In this document: positions 60,838-64,000 of the stretch, piece after piece
How the letters are laid out: each line of letters opens with the position of its first letter
Position numbering within the stretch: position 1 is the stretch's first letter
Source: Opitutales bacterium
Lineage (GTDB): Bacteria; Verrucomicrobiota; Verrucomicrobiia; Opitutales; JABSRG01
Assembly (NCBI GenBank): GCA_013215165.1
Contig: JABSRG010000006.1
Span: forward strand, 1-64,000
Direction of reading: 5' to 3'
Length of the DNA: 64,000 nucleotides
Position numbers and translations under genes: made by a program
The notes under the pieces: model-generated
The model's database searches: none
What the model was told of the DNA's origin: nothing
The model's input: the letters and a program-made list of their open reading frames with translations, nothing else

Positions 60838-61247
60838 AGGTCGTCAGCGAACCCACATTTAGCAATCGAAGTTTCGTAGACCGCGAGGTCGTCATGGCTC
60901 CCGAGGATACAAGCTCCTTGGATTCGCAGCCTTTGCCTGAACCGAAAGTGACGATTGAAGCTGAGCTAAAACCGCTCAAGGAACAGCCAGAATCTGCTGT
61001 GGTAGACGGCCCTTCAGACACAGAGCTCGAAGCTATGTATCTTGGGGAGGGTATGGAAGAAGACGATGCCTCTATCGTGCCGAATCTAGTGGTGGAAAAC
61101 AAGGGGCCAACGCCACAATACACAGCAGACGAATGCGATGCCCTTGCCAAAAAACTGCTTCCTGAGGATGTATACGCTTATTTCAAAGCGGAATTTCGCG
61201 GACAGTTCACGGATGTGCGCCATATCGATGATAAGCCAGTGTATTAA
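60821..61247 (+). CDS. dnaX tau C-terminal extension (-1 frame)
   Basis: Read through the A10 run in -1 frame: [27 protein letters not shown], joined without a stop to [14 protein letters not shown] ... [36 protein letters not shown]. The full tau-like product would have ~523 residues, compared with 386 for gamma. It has an acidic, Pro-rich linker and an end domain ([13 protein letters not shown]...) that could bind the polymerase subunit. It has no ribosome-binding site of its own before 60894, which argues for frameshifting rather than a separate gene. Confidence 0.8.
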
Positions 61248-61271
61248 GCGCGTGGGTGTGGGTTAAGGTTT

Positions 61272-62900
61272 TCAGCGCGCTGATGCTCTCTTGTCCTGAG
61301 ATTGACTGCGGAGCATCAGGCTTTTGATGCGTTCGACAGTTAGGGGTTTTTCCCAGATGTGGTCGGCACCCGAGGCGGTGATTGCGTCGATTTGGTTTGC
61401 CTCGCACCTACGGGTCACGACCACGAGAGTTGCAGTAATTGTGTGATCTTTGTTCTCTTTGGACCGGATACCTTTCAGGCAATTTAGCAGCTCTTCATAC
61501 CCAAGTTCGTCCGTTAGGATCAGGATCGTGTGATATCCTGGAACATATGTCCTGGGTAAATCAGACAGCAGCGCTGTTGTTTCTACCGGCATGGAATGGT
61601 GGTTGAAGAAACGAACGAGAAATTTACTGCTTACTAACGTTTCATCGCCGACTAGAACTCGGTTCTCACGCTGAGTGTGGATTGGGGTAGGAGTTGGTTG
61701 GGGCTGTTTGGTAACGCTTGGAGCTCTCTCAGTTTCTTCACTGGAATCCAGGATGACTTGAAACTGAATCGTTGTCCCCGTCTCGGAGGAATCGATCACT
61801 TCGATCTCACCCTGCATGAGTTCACATAGTTGTGAGCAGAGAGCCAGTCCCAGTCCTGTTCCACCCATGCGCTGGTCTTTTGTTGGGCTCGCTTGTTTAA
61901 ACGGCTTAAATAGGTGTTGAAGCCGTGAAGCAGGGATGCCACATCCTGAATCTTTAACGCGGCAAATGAGCTGACCCTTTGAGTCGGAGGCATCGAGCCA
62001 GTCGATATCAACGTCGATGTTCCCACTGGGCGGGGTGAATTTGACTGCGTTGTCGAGTAGGTTCTTCAGGACCTGGATCAAGCGCAGGCGGTCGCCTCTG
62101 ATGAAATCAGGTGCGCTTCGTGGCAGGTGCGTATTGAGAGCGATCTGTTTTTCGTGGATGCGTTCGTCGAGTAGGGACAGGCAATCGTTGAGCCAGTCTT
62201 CTAGAGTGAACTGCTCGGAAGATAAAGCGATGGTACCCTGGTCAGCTTTTGCAAAGTCGAGTAAGTCGTTCGACAGATCGAGGATAGTCTGCGCGTTACG
62301 TGCCACGAAGGCGGTATATTCGCTTTGTTCTTCGTTGAGCGCGGTTTCGCTCAACAGCTGGGTAAATCCGAGAATGTTTTGGAGGGGTGAGCGGATCTCG
62401 TGGCTTACCATTCCTAGAAAAACCAGCTTTTGGTCGGATACGGTTTCGGCATCAATCTTAGCTTTAAGGTAGGCGCGCTGGATGTCCTCTCGGGTGTGTC
62501 GTTGGCGAAAGTGCTCAAACGCCTTGTTGATGGCATGGCGAAAGCGGACCGGTTCAGCGGCAGAGATATTCAGCACGTCGCATGCGCCGGCTCGTAGCAG
62601 TTGGGTGGTCAAGGCATCATCAAATGAGTCGACACAAATGATAACCGGTAGATTCCTAAAGTGTAGGATCGTACTCAGGGTCTCTGAGAGGAATAAGCGT
62701 TGTCCAGACTGGAAATTTATGAGGACGATGGCCGGTGGATCGTCATCCATTTCCTGATCCGTAGTCTGAAAAAATCCTAAACATTCAAACGCAAGATTGC
62801 GCTCTAAGGTAACGCCATCAGGTGCTGTATAGGAAACGGTGATGCGGCGCTGGATCTCATCGAGCGCCTCCGAATCGTTTCCAATGACGAGAACTTTCAT
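61272..62900 (-). CDS. Hybrid histidine kinase with degenerate receivers
   Basis: 542 residues without a membrane span. Residues 1-135 are a receiver fold in which the phosphoacceptor position is Asn (IVLINFQSG, N62) instead of Asp. A kinase core follows: H167 in MVSHEIRSPLQNILGFTQLL, N in LKNLLDNAVKFT, DSGCGIPASRLQHLFKPFKQ and GGTGLGLALC. A Pro/Thr-rich linker joins a second receiver-like domain with TILILTDELG and the final WEKPLTVE. It is cytosolic and could take input from a partner. It stands between dnaX and queF, with no obvious response-regulator neighbour. Confidence 0.85.
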   Translation of the reverse strand: MKVLVIGNDSEALDEIQRRITVSYTAPDGVTLERNLAFECLGFFQTTDQEMDDDPPAIVLINFQSGQRLFLSETLSTILHFRNLPVIICVDSFDDALTTQLLRAGACDVLNISAAEPVRFRHAINKAFEHFRQRHTREDIQRAYLKAKIDAETVSDQKLVFLGMVSHEIRSPLQNILGFTQLLSETALNEEQSEYTAFVARNAQTILDLSNDLLDFAKADQGTIALSSEQFTLEDWLNDCLSLLDERIHEKQIALNTHLPRSAPDFIRGDRLRLIQVLKNLLDNAVKFTPPSGNIDVDIDWLDASDSKGQLICRVKDSGCGIPASRLQHLFKPFKQASPTKDQRMGGTGLGLALCSQLCELMQGEIEVIDSSETGTTIQFQVILDSSEETERAPSVTKQPQPTPTPIHTQRENRVLVGDETLVSSKFLVRFFNHHSMPVETTALLSDLPRTYVPGYHTILILTDELGYEELLNCLKGIRSKENKDHTITATLVVVTRRCEANQIDAITASGADHIWEKPLTVERIKSLMLRSQSQDKRASAR

Positions 62901-63006
62901 AGGGTTTTAATTTGAAAACCCCTGACGGGTTAGGAAGATTTTAAGGAGTTTCCAGTGAATTATTGAATCTGTCCGCGGCTTTACATAATTGATACAAGTT
63001 CACCAG

Positions 63007-63885
63007 ATGAAGGATTCGCACTCTCAACAGGCTAACGTTCCTGAGGCACGCTTTTTGGGCAAGGCTAGCCCGGAGATTCACCACTATGATGCTGGGTTGC
63101 TCGTGCAGATTCCGCGATCTTCTAATCGTGATGCATCTGGCATCGATGCGGACGCCCTCGGTTTCGTTGGCTGGGATATTTGGACCGCTTGGGAGGTCTC
63201 TTTTCTTTTAGAAAGTGGATTGCCTCTTGTCGGAGTGATCCAGTTTTGGGTCGATCAGAATTCACGCTGCATCATCGAATCGAAATCTGTGAAATTATAC
63301 CTATCTAGTTTCAACGAAACGGTGATGGGAACTGCTGTCGATAGCGCCCGAGCAACCTTTTTAGACCGTGTAAGTAAGGATCTCTCGGCGGTGGCTGAGG
63401 CAGAGGTTAAAGTTCGATGGGTCGATACTTGGGGGACGGGTTCAGACCTTTATGAGGCTCCCCTTCTCGAAGAACGCTTTGGGGACACCGGACCCTTTCC
63501 AAATGAGTTGAGTTGCGTGGGCGCGGAAGATTTGAGTTGGGTGACTGCGCGTTCTGCTTTGTTGCGGTCGCAGTGCCGGATCACGAGGCAGCCGGACTGG
63601 GGAGATGTATTTGTTGCGTATCGTGGGAAGACTGTCCCAGACGGACGTTCTTTACTGGGGTATATTCTGAGTATGCGTCTTGAGGAACACTTTCATGAGG
63701 AGATCGTCGAACAAATGTATCGAGATCTTTGGCAGGCATGTGACCTTAAAAACCTGTTAGTATATGCGCAGTATACGCGGCGGGGCGGTGTCGACATCAA
63801 TCCCATGAGGGCCAGTAGCGCGGAGGCGATAGAGCGGTGGTGGGGGTCTGGGTTCTCGCCATTCCAACCGATGTTTAGGCAGTGA
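63007..63885 (+). CDS. queF: 7-cyano-7-deazaguanine reductase (QueF, long type)
   Basis: From MKDSHSQQ, 292 residues, similar to the 282-residue E. coli enzyme. CIIESKSVKLYLSSFNE is the QueF motif with the substrate-binding Glu-Ser-Lys; SQCRITRQPDWGDVFVAY holds the catalytic Cys; RRGGVDINPMR ends the T-fold. It reduces preQ0 to preQ1 with NADPH in queuosine synthesis. It overlaps the cmoA start by 4 bases, linking two tRNA wobble-base modifications in one unit. Confidence 0.93.
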   Translation: MKDSHSQQANVPEARFLGKASPEIHHYDAGLLVQIPRSSNRDASGIDADALGFVGWDIWTAWEVSFLLESGLPLVGVIQFWVDQNSRCIIESKSVKLYLSSFNETVMGTAVDSARATFLDRVSKDLSAVAEAEVKVRWVDTWGTGSDLYEAPLLEERFGDTGPFPNELSCVGAEDLSWVTARSALLRSQCRITRQPDWGDVFVAYRGKTVPDGRSLLGYILSMRLEEHFHEEIVEQMYRDLWQACDLKNLLVYAQYTRRGGVDINPMRASSAEAIERWWGSGFSPFQPMFRQ

Positions 63886-64000
63886 TTAAGCCTGACGAAG
63901 ACGGCCGGGATCGTATCTACGATGTGCCTCAGGATGAGGTGCGTCCGTTTGTTTTCGATTCCCAGGTAGCATCTGTGTTCGACGACATGATTCGCCGCTC
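63882..64000 (+). CDS. cmoA: Carboxy-SAM synthase CmoA, N-terminal part (runs off the window)
   Basis: A GTG overlapping the queF stop begins VIKPDEDGRDRIYDVP...FVFDSQVASVFDDMIRRS. The end matches the CmoA opening FDERVAEVFPDMIQRS. CmoA makes carboxy-S-adenosylmethionine for cmo5U34 in tRNA. Only ~39 residues lie in the window. Confidence 0.8.
   Translation, partial: MIKPDEDGRDRIYDVPQDEVRPFVFDSQVASVFDDMIRR

Noticed and set aside
60894-61247. A separate small gene after dnaX
   Set aside because: The frame is open without a stop back to the A10 run, has no ribosome-binding site and looks like a tau tail.
1-64000. CRISPR arrays and tRNA genes
   Set aside because: No regularly spaced direct repeats, and no cloverleaf with a T-loop and acceptor stem, were seen by eye; a tRNA scan could change this.

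Overview
The window looks like a chromosomal segment of a marine Verrucomicrobiota bacterium, probably of the Opitutia/Puniceicoccales type. This is inference from gene content, with no rRNA to confirm it: a LacI-controlled sugar operon with a sulfatase, alginate-export-type porin, many AraC/PhyH/Gfo-Idh-type genes, RAYT transposase with REP repeats, several flagellins, and conserved housekeeping genes. No tRNA, rRNA or CRISPR array was recognised; one SRP RNA is present.

Region by region. 0.1-4.4 kb: tandem decayed tail-fibre/adhesin-like genes embedded in a palindromic repeat family (family A) next to a RAYT transposase. 4.6-8.5 kb: small membrane protein + DUF697 protein, prohibitin-like protein, serine hydrolase. 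8.5-11 kb: frameshifted alginate-export-type porin, M48 lipoprotein protease. 11-16.3 kb: alpha/beta hydrolase, dipeptide epimerase, murein peptide amidase, PLP enzyme and a class A-like serine hydrolase, which together suggest murein peptide recycling. 14.7-18.6 kb: REPIN-like repeats (families B and C), GNAT, HD hydrolase, ParE remnant. 18.6-28.6 kb: ABC-F ATPase, split phosphotransacetylase, MurJ, SBF transporter, TPR, Fur, PriA. 28.6-32.6 kb: DUF433/DUF5615 toxin-antitoxin, two secreted cysteine-rich proteins, lipase with membrane partner. 32.6-39.9 kb: SDR fused to a histone-H1-like tail, SPL-like radical SAM protein with a nucleosidase, PyrD, AraC/PhyH pair, VapBC. 39.9-42.9 kb: ketosynthase-ACP-desaturase cluster. 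43.1-50.3 kb: divergent sugar catabolic operons around a LacI regulator, ending in a sulfatase. 50.4-56.2 kb: GalE and four tandem flagellins. 56.4-64 kb: S4 protein, DUF2141, TcdA, L35-L20, CheX-like, SRP RNA, DnaX, hybrid sensor kinase, QueF and the start of CmoA.

The most striking signals lie outside ordinary genes. Each of the four flagellin leaders carries two hairpins, seven of the eight with GGA in the loop, plus a GGA-bearing Shine-Dalgarno, which is the layout expected for CsrA/RsmA translational control. dnaX ends at an A10 run from which the -1 frame stays open to a tau-like tail. Three palindromic repeat families are scattered around, two of them arranged as inverted pairs with compensatory base changes. 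Other unusual items are the SDR-histone H1 fusion, a secreted metallothionein-like peptide, the split and reordered Pta, and the ketosynthase-ACP-desaturase trio.
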